From Halobacillus litoralis (lineage in GTDB: Bacteria; Bacillota; Bacilli; Bacillales; Halobacillaceae), in NCBI RefSeq assembly GCF_009856415.1, contig NZ_WMEZ01000001.1, positions 496,001 through 560,000 of the forward strand: a DNA stretch of 64,000 nt. Reading direction: 5' to 3'. The notes under the pieces are model-generated. The model ran no database searches. It was not told the origin of the DNA and was given only the letters and a program-made list of their open reading frames with translations. The position numbers and the translations under genes were made by a program. Below, one piece after another: positions 50,932 through 59,793 of this stretch (position 1 is its first letter; every line of letters begins with the position of its first letter).

Positions 50932-51240
50932 CGATATAATCGGTGTTCGTTTGCCGTATTGAGAATCAGGGGTGGTGGGGAAGCAACTCGTCCAGCTCCA
51001 TCGCCCAAACACTTGCGTCATAAGCAGAACAGCAAAGGAATGAAAAGGCACATTCCGTTGCTGTTCTGTTTATGCCAGTCGTGTCTACCAGGGCGATTCC
51101 GCATTTGAACACTTTCCTGTGGGGGAGTGGCAAGCTTCTTCGGGCTAACGCCATGCGGGATCTCGCCTTCCTTTCTCCCGCGGGAGTCTCGCAGCTTCCC
51201 AACCACCCATTCGATGAGTGTGAAAAACGAACCCCCGATA
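50932..51240 (+). repeat. GC-rich repeat, family 2, long copy with 24-nt hairpin
   Basis: Landmarks: 'AAGCAACTCGTCCAGC', 'TCCATCGCCCA', then a hairpin with 24-nt arms (51019-51042 and 51051-51074, two mismatches, 8-nt loop), 'CCAGTCGTGTCTACC', 'CGCATTTGAACACTTT', 'CCCGCGGGAGTCTCGC' and 'AGCTTCCCAACCACCCA'. It starts with a family-1-like 'GACTCAGTTTCGA'. The whole ECF-sigX gap is made of such repeats; no gene is called there. Confidence 0.8.
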
Positions 51241-51330
51241 CTTAGAAGAGACGTCTTCCAACCTCATTGTACAGGAGTTATAAAAGCGCGCTGTAACCTC
51301 ATTTCAATGGCGAACCCACTGACTTCTGCA

Positions 51331-51400
51331 TTTCCGGCAACCCCCATCCACTCAACAAAAGTCTCGAAACTGAGTCTTCAAGAATAGGGAGCTTTAGTTG
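51331..51400 (-). repeat. Family-1 repeat, end fragment
   Basis: In reverse orientation it matches the left end of copies B and C, including 'GTCTCGAAACTGAGTCTTCA' (51361-51380) and the flank 'AGGGAGCTTTAGTTGAAG' that also lies outside copy C. The rest of the element is absent. Confidence 0.72.
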
Positions 51401-51483
51401 AAGTTGGGATAGAGGTATTGGGCAGGTGATTTTCTTTTGAAAACGCGGTTCCTTTTTCTTTTTTTGCATATTAAGATAGATAG

Positions 51484-51510
51484 TGTAACTTTTTACATAC
51501 ATAAAACGAC
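51484..51510 (+). promoter_or_regulatory. ECF-sigma (SigX-type) autoregulatory promoter
   Basis: TGTAAC (51484-51489), 17 bp, then CGAC (51507-51510), the -35/-10 pair used by B. subtilis SigX and SigW. It lies 29 bp before the sigX start codon. Confidence 0.72.
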
Positions 51511-51538
51511 TATTAAAGTGACCCGGGAGGTACCACCA

Positions 51539-52081
51539 TTGCGAACGTTCTTTGATGAACTATACGAAAACTATCACCATGACCTGTTTCAGTTTCTCAT
51601 CTATATGGTCAAGGACAGAAGTCTTGCTGAGGACTTGGTTCAGGATGTGTATGTGAGGGTCATGAAATCATACGATTCATTCAGTGGAAAAAGCTCTGAG
51701 AAAACCTGGTTGTTTTCCATAGCCAGGCACGTAGCGATTGATTATTTCCGCAAACAAAAAAGAAAGAGGAACCGCTTCATGGAGTTCTTTGATTGGTCAG
51801 AGAGAGGCGAAGAAATCAAAGATCAGAATAAAATGCCTGAAGAGATTGCCGTACAGAATGATGAAATCCAACGCGTTTATCAGGCTTTGGACAAATGTAC
51901 GGTCGATCAACGGAGTGTGTTGGTTTTTCGTTTCATTCAAGGCATGTCCATAAAAGAAACAGCAGAAATTTTAAGCTGGAGTGAGAGTAAAGTGAAGACG
52001 ACTCAACATCGAGCCATGAAAGCTCTTAAGGGGATACTTGAAGACATGGAAGAGGGGAGGGGAGACCGTGAAGAAGCGTAA
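51539..52081 (+). CDS. sigX: ECF sigma factor SigX
   Basis: A 181-residue group IV sigma factor. Region 2 has 'HHDLFQFLIYMVKDRSLAEDL' in part and 'SEKTWLFSIARHVAIDYFRKQ'. Region 4 has 'CTVDQRSVLVFRFIQGMSIKE' in part and 'SWSESKVKTTQHRAMKAL'. SigX controls envelope charge and peptide antibiotic resistance in B. subtilis. TTG 51539 is the start, with GGGAGG seven bases upstream; a longer in-frame extension to 51437 would read through the promoter. It overlaps rsiX by 14 bp. Confidence 0.94.
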   Translation: MRTFFDELYENYHHDLFQFLIYMVKDRSLAEDLVQDVYVRVMKSYDSFSGKSSEKTWLFSIARHVAIDYFRKQKRKRNRFMEFFDWSERGEEIKDQNKMPEEIAVQNDEIQRVYQALDKCTVDQRSVLVFRFIQGMSIKETAEILSWSESKVKTTQHRAMKALKGILEDMEEGRGDREEA

Positions 52082-53294
52082 TGACGAAGATATCAAAAAA
52101 GTTTTAGGGAAACTCCCTTCTGTAGAAGACCGCCAATCGAAAGAAATGCTTTACCAAAAGGTTTCATCACGAGTAAATACACCAAAAAGGAAAGTGGCTC
52201 CATGGCTGTTTCCTGGCTTAGCTACGATTGCCGTTTTACTGGTGCTGGCCGTATTCATTCCTGTCTTTTTCAGTAACAGTGGAATGCTTACCGTGGAAGA
52301 TTCTGCCGATCGTTCAAATGAGAGTGCAGAATCCTCGTCGGCGACTGAAGAAGCCACTCCTTCCTTTGATTCATCTACATCGGAGAGTGAAGAAGAAAGC
52401 GCTGAAATAAAGAAAGCTGAACCTTCTAGCGAGGATAAAGAGCTCCCTCCTGAAGAAAACATAGAATCTTCAGAGCAAGAGAAAGAAGCAAAGCATGAAG
52501 AGACACAAAAAGAGTCTGAAACAGAGCTTGATTCACTGGTTTTAATGAGTGAAGAAGGCGGCTTTGAGACGGTGTCTTATCCAGGGAAGAATGCTGAAGT
52601 CATCCTTCCTACTCTCCAAAAGCAGCAGGATTCCAACGCCTTCTCCCCAGAAAGGTATGGTTTAGCTGAGAGAGCTGTTGGAGAACTGGAATATGAAGTG
52701 GACGAAACAGAAGGTTCGGCTGTCGTTACGTTTCCTGATGGTTTCACCGCTAGTGGCTCTGCGTGGGTAAGCGCGATCATTGAAAGCATTCGTTGGGACT
52801 TGGAAAAGTTTCAACTGGAAAAAATATCGTTGCAAACCGAGTCCGGTAACCCTGTCGGTTTAGGTAGTTACGGAGAAATGTCCGAAGTTCCTGTCATACA
52901 AGAAGGAGAGTACATCTTTCAATTGTATCAATATGAAGGATCTTCAGAACGTTTCCTAGCTCCAATTTCTGTCGATGGTTCCCCGACGTTCCAGGACGCT
53001 CTCTCTTTGATGAAAGAAAAGGGGAGAGGTCTCTATGTGAGCCCGGCGATACCAGAACATGTACAGTTCACTTCAACGACAGAAGAGGATGCATTGGTGA
53101 ATGTAAATCTTCAACATGAAGCATGGGCTAGTGAGCAACAGCTTTTGACGATGATTGAAGCGATCCTGGTGACAGCCGGACATTTTGGCTTTGAAAAAGT
53201 CAAGTTCAATGGTATGAATGTTAGAGAGTTTTCCACCTATGATCTTGAAGAGCCGATTGAAGTTCCAGAAAGAATCAATCCGATTGTTGAATAA
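52068..53294 (+). CDS. rsiX: Anti-sigma-X factor RsiX
   Basis: A 408-residue membrane-bound anti-sigma factor. The N-terminal cytoplasmic domain (1-50) is followed by one membrane span at about 52-73. An unusually long acidic, Ser/Glu-rich stretch runs over about 80-165. A GerMN-type domain pair fills the outside part ('VLPTLQKQQD', 'VVTFPDGFTASGS', 'QHEAWASEQQLLTMIEAI'). Start at GTG 52068 after GAGGGGAGGGG. It is longer than B. subtilis RsiX (about 368), mainly because of the linker. Confidence 0.92.
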   Translation: MKKRNDEDIKKVLGKLPSVEDRQSKEMLYQKVSSRVNTPKRKVAPWLFPGLATIAVLLVLAVFIPVFFSNSGMLTVEDSADRSNESAESSSATEEATPSFDSSTSESEEESAEIKKAEPSSEDKELPPEENIESSEQEKEAKHEETQKESETELDSLVLMSEEGGFETVSYPGKNAEVILPTLQKQQDSNAFSPERYGLAERAVGELEYEVDETEGSAVVTFPDGFTASGSAWVSAIIESIRWDLEKFQLEKISLQTESGNPVGLGSYGEMSEVPVIQEGEYIFQLYQYEGSSERFLAPISVDGSPTFQDALSLMKEKGRGLYVSPAIPEHVQFTSTTEEDALVNVNLQHEAWASEQQLLTMIEAILVTAGHFGFEKVKFNGMNVREFSTYDLEEPIEVPERINPIVE

Positions 53295-53300
53295 TGGCCT

Positions 53301-53336
53301 GGAACCTTCTGCAGCATTTGCAGAAGGTTCTTTTTT
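53301..53336 (+). terminator. Terminator after rsiX
   Basis: GGAACCTTCTGC pairs with GCAGAAGGTTC around a 7-nt loop with six T after it. The 175 bp beyond it carry no gene. Confidence 0.92.
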
Positions 53337-53511
53337 ATCATTTAGAGAATGAATGCCTGCTCGAGGGGAAAAGCCATTAACCTTCGTGGAAGGAGGTAGC
53401 CTTCTCCTGTCCTGATTCTAACTGTGTCCGTTCGCAACAGAGCCTTTGTTCTAGGATTGTCCCTCTCGCTCATGTTAAAATAAAGGAACGTAGAAAAGGG
53501 GACGATAGGTT

Positions 53512-53961
53512 ATGGATAAACACGAAGTGCGGAAACAGGTGTCTGACAAAATAAAACTGATCCGTGTTGAGCATGGATATACGCAGGACAGGATGGCAGA
53601 AATCCTCGGATTATCTAAGAAGACACTTGTCCAAATTGAAAAACAAAGGACGTTGGCAGGCTGGACGACAGTGGTCGCGGTATGTGCTCTTTTTCAAGAG
53701 AGCGATGTTTTGAAAGGGATATTAGGTGATGCCCCTGTAGAAATCGTGGAAACCATTGCCCATGAGCAAGTGGAACCTCAAGGGAAGAAGACACTTGGTG
53801 GAAAGGTGTGGTGGCAGACCATCGCAGAAGGAGAAAACTACATCCTCCAGCAAAATTTGATCAGTCATCACTATAGAATCATTGATTCAGAAGATTATCG
53901 TATGTTCTCTACGATTGACCGGACAGAGGCGGAAATCCGTTTTGAAGAACTCGTCAAATAA
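53512..53961 (+). CDS. XRE-family HTH transcriptional regulator
   Basis: A 149-residue protein with a Cro/C1 helix-turn-helix at about 10-65 ('IRVEHGYTQDRMAEILGL', 'SKKTLVQIEKQRTL') and a C-terminal alpha/beta half without a recognised domain ('GKVWWQTIAEGENYILQQNL'). It is monocistronic with an AGGGGACG box. The target is unknown. Confidence 0.8.
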   Translation: MDKHEVRKQVSDKIKLIRVEHGYTQDRMAEILGLSKKTLVQIEKQRTLAGWTTVVAVCALFQESDVLKGILGDAPVEIVETIAHEQVEPQGKKTLGGKVWWQTIAEGENYILQQNLISHHYRIIDSEDYRMFSTIDRTEAEIRFEELVK

Positions 53962-53985
53962 AAAAGCCCCTTTCGTAAGGGGCTT
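53962..53985. terminator. Bidirectional terminator between the XRE regulator and fer
   Basis: AAGCCCCTT pairs with AAGGGGCTT around a 4-nt loop, flanked by A and T runs; the genes converge. Confidence 0.88.
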
Positions 53986-54001
53986 CTAATCAAAAGATGC
54001 A

Positions 54002-54298
<297 letters not shown>

Positions 54299-54385
54299 TT
54301 ACATAAGTACACCGTTCATTGTAAATCGCAAGGGAATGGTTTTCAACTAAACCATGTTGAACAAGCAGGAAAAGGGGGGATGAAG

Positions 54386-55444
54386 ATGTTCGATCATGTG
54401 GTTTTAACATGTGTGGATCGATTCAGGGGGGAGCGGACCGTCTCCGGCATTTATCATTTACTGACAGGCAAGCGGTCATCACAAACATTACAGGATGCCA
54501 AGGGGTACGAGCTTGACAGGCTTTTTGGTATCTATCCATCACTAAAACGTGAACAATTGGAAAGGCATGCTCAAGCACTGGTTCAGGACGGGCTTATTCA
54601 AATCAATGAACAATCTTTCCCTACCATAACTTCGGGAGGGGCTGAACAATTGTCTTCGTTCCCGGTTGATGAGCTTAAACACTTTGAGGGGATGGTCTGG
54701 CATGGAGTGATCCCCACATTCGTAAAAAGAGTCTACCTTTTATTACAAATGATGGCGAACTCCAATGCTGGCATTCACCATTATGTACCGATCGTGGATG
54801 ATTATGGCACACAACAATGGGTGCGAACGGTCTATCATCAATTTCAGGATAAATTACCGAAGATGGTGGAATCGATGTATGAAGAAATTCATCATTTACT
54901 TAAAAAACACCCCTCGAATCAAGCGGACCTGTTCGCCTATCGTTTAACAGGGGGAGGCATCATCGGCATGACGATCGATCAGCTCAAGCGAGAGTTCGGT
55001 TTGAATGGGGGAGATGTAGAGCTCATGCTGCAACATACCCACTATTATTTATTTCTTGAATCCAAGAAAAAAAAGGATCAGTATCCTGTCCTGCATCTCT
55101 GTACAAAAGGGCTCGATGCGACACACTTGATTACAAGGTCCGCAAGAAAGACGTACCAATATATTCAACAAGGCTTGAGCCTGCAAGAAATTATGAATAT
55201 ACGACGATTGAAAAAAAGCACGATCCAAGACCACATTGTAGAATCAGCTTTGATCATCCCGGATTTTTCGATAGCTTCTTTTTTGAGTGAGCAAGACGTA
55301 CAAGAGATAAATAAAATGGGAATCCAAATGAACACAAAAAAGCTGAAGCAAATCCATGAAGCCTTAAATGGAAAGTATGATTATTTCGAATTGCGCCTCG
55401 CATTAGCGAAAGGACAGCACGCAATCAAGGAAGGTATGACGTAG
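54386..55444 (+). CDS. ypbB: YpbB-like helix-turn-helix protein, RecQ partner
   Basis: A 352-residue protein matching YpbB, which is encoded just before recS in Bacillus. 'RGERTVSGIYHLLTGKRSSQT' is the conserved N-terminus, and the C-terminal region 'SARKTYQYIQQGLSLQEIMN' is a helicase-associated HTH. The ATG at 54386 has better spacing to GGGGGG than the one at 54380. The gap to recQ is one base, so the two are co-translated and probably act together in DNA repair. Confidence 0.85.
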   Translation: MFDHVVLTCVDRFRGERTVSGIYHLLTGKRSSQTLQDAKGYELDRLFGIYPSLKREQLERHAQALVQDGLIQINEQSFPTITSGGAEQLSSFPVDELKHFEGMVWHGVIPTFVKRVYLLLQMMANSNAGIHHYVPIVDDYGTQQWVRTVYHQFQDKLPKMVESMYEEIHHLLKKHPSNQADLFAYRLTGGGIIGMTIDQLKREFGLNGGDVELMLQHTHYYLFLESKKKKDQYPVLHLCTKGLDATHLITRSARKTYQYIQQGLSLQEIMNIRRLKKSTIQDHIVESALIIPDFSIASFLSEQDVQEINKMGIQMNTKKLKQIHEALNGKYDYFELRLALAKGQHAIKEGMT

Positions 55445-55445
55445 G

Positions 55446-56957
55446 ATGAGGCATGATCTAGATTCGATTTTGAAAGAGAATTTTGGATTTAATGAATTTC
55501 GGGAAGGACAGAAAGAAGTGATTACAGATGTCCTCGAAGGTGAAGATGTATTAGGAATTCTACCTACCGGAACAGGGAAATCGCTATGCTATCAACTTCC
55601 TGCCAAGGTCCTTGGTGGAACAACACTTGTCGTTTCTCCACTCATATCATTGATGGTGGATCAGGTGAAGCAATTAAAGGCTACCGGATATAAGGCGGTC
55701 ACTGCTGTGAATAGCTTCATGGATCAGCCTGAAAGAAATGCTGTATTAAAGAACCTTGATCAATACTCTCTCGTCTACATTTCACCGGAAATGTTGCAGA
55801 ACGACTGGTTGCAGCATCGATTAAAACGTATGCGTGTCCATCTCTTTGTTATAGACGAAGCCCACTGCATCTCTCAGTGGGGGCATGAGTTCAGAACCGA
55901 TTATCTCAAGCTCCATCAGATCATCGAAAACCTCGGTCATCCGACCGTGATGGCCTTGAGTGCGACAGCGACACCTGAGGTACAGCGAGATATCATGGAA
56001 AAGCTGAAACTTCCTCATATGAAAAAAAGAATCTATCCGATGGATAAACAAAACATTAGTTTCGCTGTTGAAGAATGCACAAGTCCAGAAGAAAAAACGG
56101 ATCGAATCGTACAAGTGCTAGAGAAGAACCAGGCGCCGACGATGATCTATTTTTCAAGCCGGCAGTGGGCGGAAAAGGTCAGTTTTGAACTTAGGGAACG
56201 TTTGAACCAAAGAGTCGCCTTTTACCATGGAGGCATGGAACAAACGGATCGAATGCTGGTCCAACAGCAATTCATGAACAATCAATTGGATGTCATTTGT
56301 TGTACGAGTGCCTTCGGTATGGGCGTAGACAAAAAAGACATACGAATCGTTATCCACTTTCATTTGCCCCCTCAATTAGAATCCTTTATCCAGGAAGTTG
56401 GCAGAGCAGGACGGGACGGGGGAGCAGCTGCCAGTCTCCTGCTATTTACGCGTCAGGACCATTACCTTCCTCAAAGGCTCATACAAAGCGAACTTCCGGA
56501 AAAAAATGACCTTCAGCAGGTGTTTTCCTTTTTAAAGAAAAAGCAAGGAGAAGAGATTCCGGAAGATGATGGCATGATCGAACGCTTTGAATTATCCGAA
56601 TCACAATGGAACTTTATCAAGTTTCAATTAGAAGAAGAGGGGGCGTTACAAGAAGGGAAATTAGTAGGGGTGACGCCTGAACTCATACAGGAGATCCATC
56701 GCTTTTTAGAGGAGAGATGGATGTATAAACACAACAAACTGAATGAAATGTTGAAATGGATTCATGTATCCGACTGCCGGAGAAAAGCGTTGTACCAACC
56801 GTTTCAGGACATGATCCGAGAGCCTACCGTCCCGTGTTGTGATGGATGTGACTTCAGCATGGATGATTTATCTTTCCAAGAGGAGAGACAAACGTATGAT
56901 ACATTCAGCTGGGAAGATCGGTTGAAAATGATTTTTAAACAAGGAGCCGGCTTATGA
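55446..56957 (+). CDS. recS: RecQ-type ATP-dependent DNA helicase (RecS)
   Basis: A 503-residue superfamily II helicase. Walker A is 'LPTGTGKSLCYQLP', the DEAH box 'VIDEAHCISQWGHEFR', motif III 'ALSATATPEV', motif VI 'QEVGRAGRDGG', and a zinc-binding region is 'VPCCDGCDFS'. It is shorter than full RecQ and has no HRDC domain, as in B. subtilis RecS (YpbC). It restarts or remodels replication forks. It overlaps the CPBP gene by four bases. Confidence 0.94.
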   Translation: MRHDLDSILKENFGFNEFREGQKEVITDVLEGEDVLGILPTGTGKSLCYQLPAKVLGGTTLVVSPLISLMVDQVKQLKATGYKAVTAVNSFMDQPERNAVLKNLDQYSLVYISPEMLQNDWLQHRLKRMRVHLFVIDEAHCISQWGHEFRTDYLKLHQIIENLGHPTVMALSATATPEVQRDIMEKLKLPHMKKRIYPMDKQNISFAVEECTSPEEKTDRIVQVLEKNQAPTMIYFSSRQWAEKVSFELRERLNQRVAFYHGGMEQTDRMLVQQQFMNNQLDVICCTSAFGMGVDKKDIRIVIHFHLPPQLESFIQEVGRAGRDGGAAASLLLFTRQDHYLPQRLIQSELPEKNDLQQVFSFLKKKQGEEIPEDDGMIERFELSESQWNFIKFQLEEEGALQEGKLVGVTPELIQEIHRFLEERWMYKHNKLNEMLKWIHVSDCRRKALYQPFQDMIREPTVPCCDGCDFSMDDLSFQEERQTYDTFSWEDRLKMIFKQGAGL

Positions 56958-57550
56958 AACGGAAGAGTCAATCAGAATTGATTTTGGAAATGAACGACCG
57001 CGAAATCACACTACAATTGGTTCTAACTCAGTTGAGTATACTGATTCTCGCTCTCATTGGCAGTGTCTTTCTTTTTGATGCCTTTTGGGCCGATTGGCGT
57101 AGTCAAATTGATTTTCATGTGAACGAGCTGCTGGTTTATGGGGTGATACCAGGACTTATGGTGCTTCTCATCGACCTTTTTCTCGTGTATCGTTTACCTC
57201 AAAGGATGTACGATGATGGTGGTATAAATGTCAAAGTTTTTAAGAATCGCTCCAGTATAAGTATTATCGGAATTACTTTGTTGGTAGCGGTTAGTGAGGA
57301 AATGTTGTTCCGTGGGGTGCTGCACGCAGAGTTTGGATATATTGTTGCAAGTATCCTCTTTGCCGTTATGCATATCCGGTATTTAACGAAAATCGTGTTA
57401 TTGGTTTCGGTATTATTCGTCAGTTTCTTTATCGGTTATATGTATGAGCTGACTGGTAATTTATTGGTGACGATCTTTGCACATTTCCTTATTGATGTCG
57501 TATTAGCCTTTTGGATACGTTTCGGAAAATGGGGGGAAACCGATGAGTGA
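56954..57550 (+). CDS. CPBP family intramembrane glutamic-type protease (YpbD)
   Basis: A 198-residue membrane protein with four or more spans and the CAAX-protease motifs E-E-x3-R ('VSEEMLFRGVLH'), H in 'LFAVMHIRYL' and 'FAHFLIDVV'. Family members are membrane proteases or bacteriocin-immunity proteins. Its place after recS corresponds to B. subtilis ypbD. It overlaps the next gene by 8 bp. Confidence 0.88.
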   Translation: MKRKSQSELILEMNDREITLQLVLTQLSILILALIGSVFLFDAFWADWRSQIDFHVNELLVYGVIPGLMVLLIDLFLVYRLPQRMYDDGGINVKVFKNRSSISIIGITLLVAVSEEMLFRGVLHAEFGYIVASILFAVMHIRYLTKIVLLVSVLFVSFFIGYMYELTGNLLVTIFAHFLIDVVLAFWIRFGKWGETDE

Positions 57551-57854
57551 ACAGCGATCAACTGAAGACCAACCGGAAAAGTCGAGGGGATATTCAGAGG
57601 ATGTCGGGTTTGAAAAGGAAGAATTAGATGTTCTCGAACTGCCACCAAGAAAAGATGTTCATGAGGGCAGCAAAGAAAAGACAAGGTGGAGGTTGAATAC
57701 GATATGGATGCGTTTCCTTTTCGTGGTTCTCCTGATCTTAATCGTTGTGATCCTTTCCTATCCTTACTGGGACGAGTGGTTCGGACAAACGTTTCAAAAG
57801 CCTGCTCTCTTAGAAGAAACGCCCTACCATGAACAAATCACGGTAGAGCGGTAA
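57543..57854 (+). CDS. Short membrane-anchored protein in the YpbE position
   Basis: A 103-residue protein: acidic cytoplasmic N-terminus (1-45), one membrane span at about 54-72, and a short external tail. In B. subtilis the gene here is ypbE, about 240 residues with a C-terminal LysM domain. This protein has no LysM and could be a truncated or divergent relative. It overlaps the CPBP gene, so the two are coupled. Function is not known. Confidence 0.6.
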   Translation: MSEQRSTEDQPEKSRGYSEDVGFEKEELDVLELPPRKDVHEGSKEKTRWRLNTIWMRFLFVVLLILIVVILSYPYWDEWFGQTFQKPALLEETPYHEQITVER

Positions 57855-57857
57855 GTT

Positions 57858-58427
57858 TTAGAAAAATTGTTTTCGATCCTTTTCAAACTTAAGTATTTCG
57901 ACTGCTTCTCTGAATCTTTGGGAATGAACCACCTCTCGTTCACGCAAAAATTTCAGACTGTCATTCAAGCACGGGTCATCCGACATGTTGATGATCCACT
58001 GATAGGTCGCTCTGGCTTTCTCCTCAGCAGCTATATCCTCATAAAGGTCAGCAATCGGATCTCCTTTTGCCTGAATATAAGTGGCCGTCCATGGGCTCCC
58101 GGCTGCGTTGTTGTAATACAAGGCATGATCGTGATTGGCATAGTGGGCGCCTAGTCCAGCCGCTTTCATTTGTTCTGGGGTCGCATCTTTCGTAAGTTTA
58201 TAGATCATCGTTGCAATCATTTCCAAGTGGGCGAATTCCTCAGTTCCGATATCTGTCAAAAGCCCAATCACTTTATCCGGTATACTATACCGTTGGTTCA
58301 AATAACGAAGGGCTGCGGATAATTCGCCGTCCGCTCCTCCATACTGTTCGATCAAATATTTCGCAAGCCTCGGATTGCATTCCGTAACTTTTACAGGATA
58401 TTGTAACTTCTTTTCATAATACCACAT
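57858..58427 (-). CDS. cotJC: Spore coat protein CotJC (manganese catalase fold)
   Basis: A 189-residue ferritin-like four-helix protein. Metal-ligand Glu and His lie in 'DIGTEEFAHLEMIATMIYKL' and 'DIAAEEKARATYQWII', as in Mn catalases. It is the third gene of cotJABC and part of the spore coat. Confidence 0.95.
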   Translation of the reverse strand: MWYYEKKLQYPVKVTECNPRLAKYLIEQYGGADGELSAALRYLNQRYSIPDKVIGLLTDIGTEEFAHLEMIATMIYKLTKDATPEQMKAAGLGAHYANHDHALYYNNAAGSPWTATYIQAKGDPIADLYEDIAAEEKARATYQWIINMSDDPCLNDSLKFLREREVVHSQRFREAVEILKFEKDRKQFF

Positions 58428-58460
58428 AAGCGCCCTCCTATTTCCTTCATGAATGAAGGG

Positions 58461-58730
58461 TTATAATTGCCATGGCCAAGGACTGTCTCCCCAATTCCAT
58501 GGGTACCCTGAAAAACTGGCTCCATACTGCCTTAAAGGCCCGAACCGTTGCTCATAGGCAGATTTCAGATCCCTGCTTTCAACTGCAAGCTGATTGAACT
58601 GCTGGATCGCCTGGGTGTCTTGGGGATGGGTATCCAGGTAAAGCGTAAGTTCCACCAAAGCAAAATCCACCATCTGAATTTTTTCCATTAATGCATACCG
58701 CTCTTTTGCAGGATTGGCCGCTTGCTTCAT
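58461..58730 (-). CDS. cotJB: Spore coat protein CotJB
   Basis: An 89-residue acidic, helical protein with 'MEKIQMVDFALVELTLYLDT' near the start and a Pro/Trp-rich end ('GYPWNWGDSPWPW'). It overlaps cotJA by four bases. It is needed with CotJA and CotJC for coat assembly. Confidence 0.93.
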   Translation of the reverse strand: MKQAANPAKERYALMEKIQMVDFALVELTLYLDTHPQDTQAIQQFNQLAVESRDLKSAYEQRFGPLRQYGASFSGYPWNWGDSPWPWQL

Positions 58731-58948
58731 CGCTTTGCTCCTTTCTCTAAAGGTGTAGGGTATGGATCATACAATGCCGGCCAAAGGGTTCCTTTATACA
58801 ACGCTTTTTGAATAGGGAATTGTTGCAGATTTGGAGGCTGAAATCCCAAGTAAAGGTTAGGTGGTGTTTGGTAACAAACCGTCCCTCTTGGCGGACAAGG
58901 ATCAAAAGGGCCGTGGTAAGGCTGGTAGCATTTGATGGGTGTGTACAT
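58727..58948 (-). CDS. cotJA: Spore coat associated protein CotJA
   Basis: A 73-residue Pro/Tyr/Cys-rich protein ('KCYQPYHGPFDPCPP'), typical of CotJA, the first gene of the cotJABC operon. A SigE-type promoter lies at 58974-59002 on the same strand. Confidence 0.93.
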   Translation of the reverse strand: MYTPIKCYQPYHGPFDPCPPRGTVCYQTPPNLYLGFQPPNLQQFPIQKALYKGTLWPALYDPYPTPLEKGAKR

Positions 58949-58973
58949 CCTAAATCACATCCTTTTCCTTGGA

Positions 58974-59002
58974 ATTTTATGTGCCCCTTTCTTGTCCTAT
59001 TC
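58974..59002 (-). promoter_or_regulatory. Candidate SigE promoter of cotJABC
   Basis: On the minus strand GAATAGG and CATAAAAT are 14 bp apart. The -10 fits the SigE CATAnnnT pattern and the -35 fits kmATATT partly. cotJ is SigE-dependent in B. subtilis. Confidence 0.45.
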
Positions 59003-59072
59003 GATCTATGCAGGATATTCGCAGGCTGATGGCGAAATTGTTACCGTGCAAATCAAAAGAAGAGGTGAGTGT

Positions 59073-59711
59073 ATGTTTGTTAAAGGAATTATGAAGCCCG
59101 CCCACAAATCCTTCACGGCGGAATCATCTGCTTCGCTTTCAGAAGTTTTGAACGTGCTTGATGAGAAAGATATTGAAGCCATGCCTGTCTTAAAGTCAGG
59201 ACAGTTTACGGGGATGATTTCTAAGGAAATCATATTCCGGACTTATTTTTATTCAGAAGAAGAGATGGATCGGAAAACGTTTCTTCGTGAAACCACTGCT
59301 GGTGATGTTGCCATGTATGAGGGGTTTTATATTCATGATGAAGAGGTTTTTGAACATACACTGCCATTGTTCAAGGGTTTTTCCGTGCTGGCAGTCGTCA
59401 ACGAATCCAAGAAATTTCTTGGACTGGTCACAAGATTTGATGTCATTGAACAGTTCGAAAGTGCGTTCGGTGTCAAAAAACAGGGAGTAAGGATTGCTTT
59501 CACTTCCGAAGAGTCCTCAGGGAGGATTGAAAGACTTGGGGATATTATTAAGAGTTATCATGAGAACGTCATTTCACTTGCTACTTTTGATGAAACGGAT
59601 AAGCTTGCGAGAAGAATAGTGTTGAAGATTGAAGACAATGACAATATTGAAGCATTTACAAAGAAACTTGAAAAGACGGGTTTCAGGATTTTAAGCGTAA
59701 AGAATGTGTAA
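59073..59711 (+). CDS. CBS-pair protein with C-terminal ACT-like domain (AcuB-like)
   Basis: A 212-residue regulator with two CBS motifs ('VKGIMKPAHKSFTAESSAS' and 'EAMPVLKSGQFTGMISKEII', then a second around 70-135) and a C-terminal ACT-like part ('VISLATFDETDKLARRIVLKI'). The layout matches AcuB. CBS pairs bind adenosine nucleotides. The ATG at 59073 is preferred, with AAGAGGTGAG upstream, because a longer frame to 58932 adds a hydrophobic stretch over the cotJ promoter. Confidence 0.78.
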   Translation: MFVKGIMKPAHKSFTAESSASLSEVLNVLDEKDIEAMPVLKSGQFTGMISKEIIFRTYFYSEEEMDRKTFLRETTAGDVAMYEGFYIHDEEVFEHTLPLFKGFSVLAVVNESKKFLGLVTRFDVIEQFESAFGVKKQGVRIAFTSEESSGRIERLGDIIKSYHENVISLATFDETDKLARRIVLKIEDNDNIEAFTKKLEKTGFRILSVKNV

Positions 59712-59758
59712 GGGAATCCTTTCCTAGAAACATAAAATTGTGCCATATGATTGAAACC

Positions 59759-59793
59759 AAACCGCTCATGATTATATATCCTGAGCGGTTTTT
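59759..59793 (+). terminator. Terminator after the CBS gene
   Basis: AACCGCTCA pairs with TGAGCGGTT around a 13-nt loop and is followed by TTTT. Confidence 0.82.

Noticed and set aside
51437-51538. N-terminal extension of SigX
   Set aside because: It covers the SigX-type promoter, and the TTG at 51539 has GGGAGG at proper spacing.
58932-59072. Hydrophobic N-terminal extension of the CBS protein
   Set aside because: The internal ATG at 59073 has a good ribosome binding site and the extension overlaps the cotJ promoter and start.
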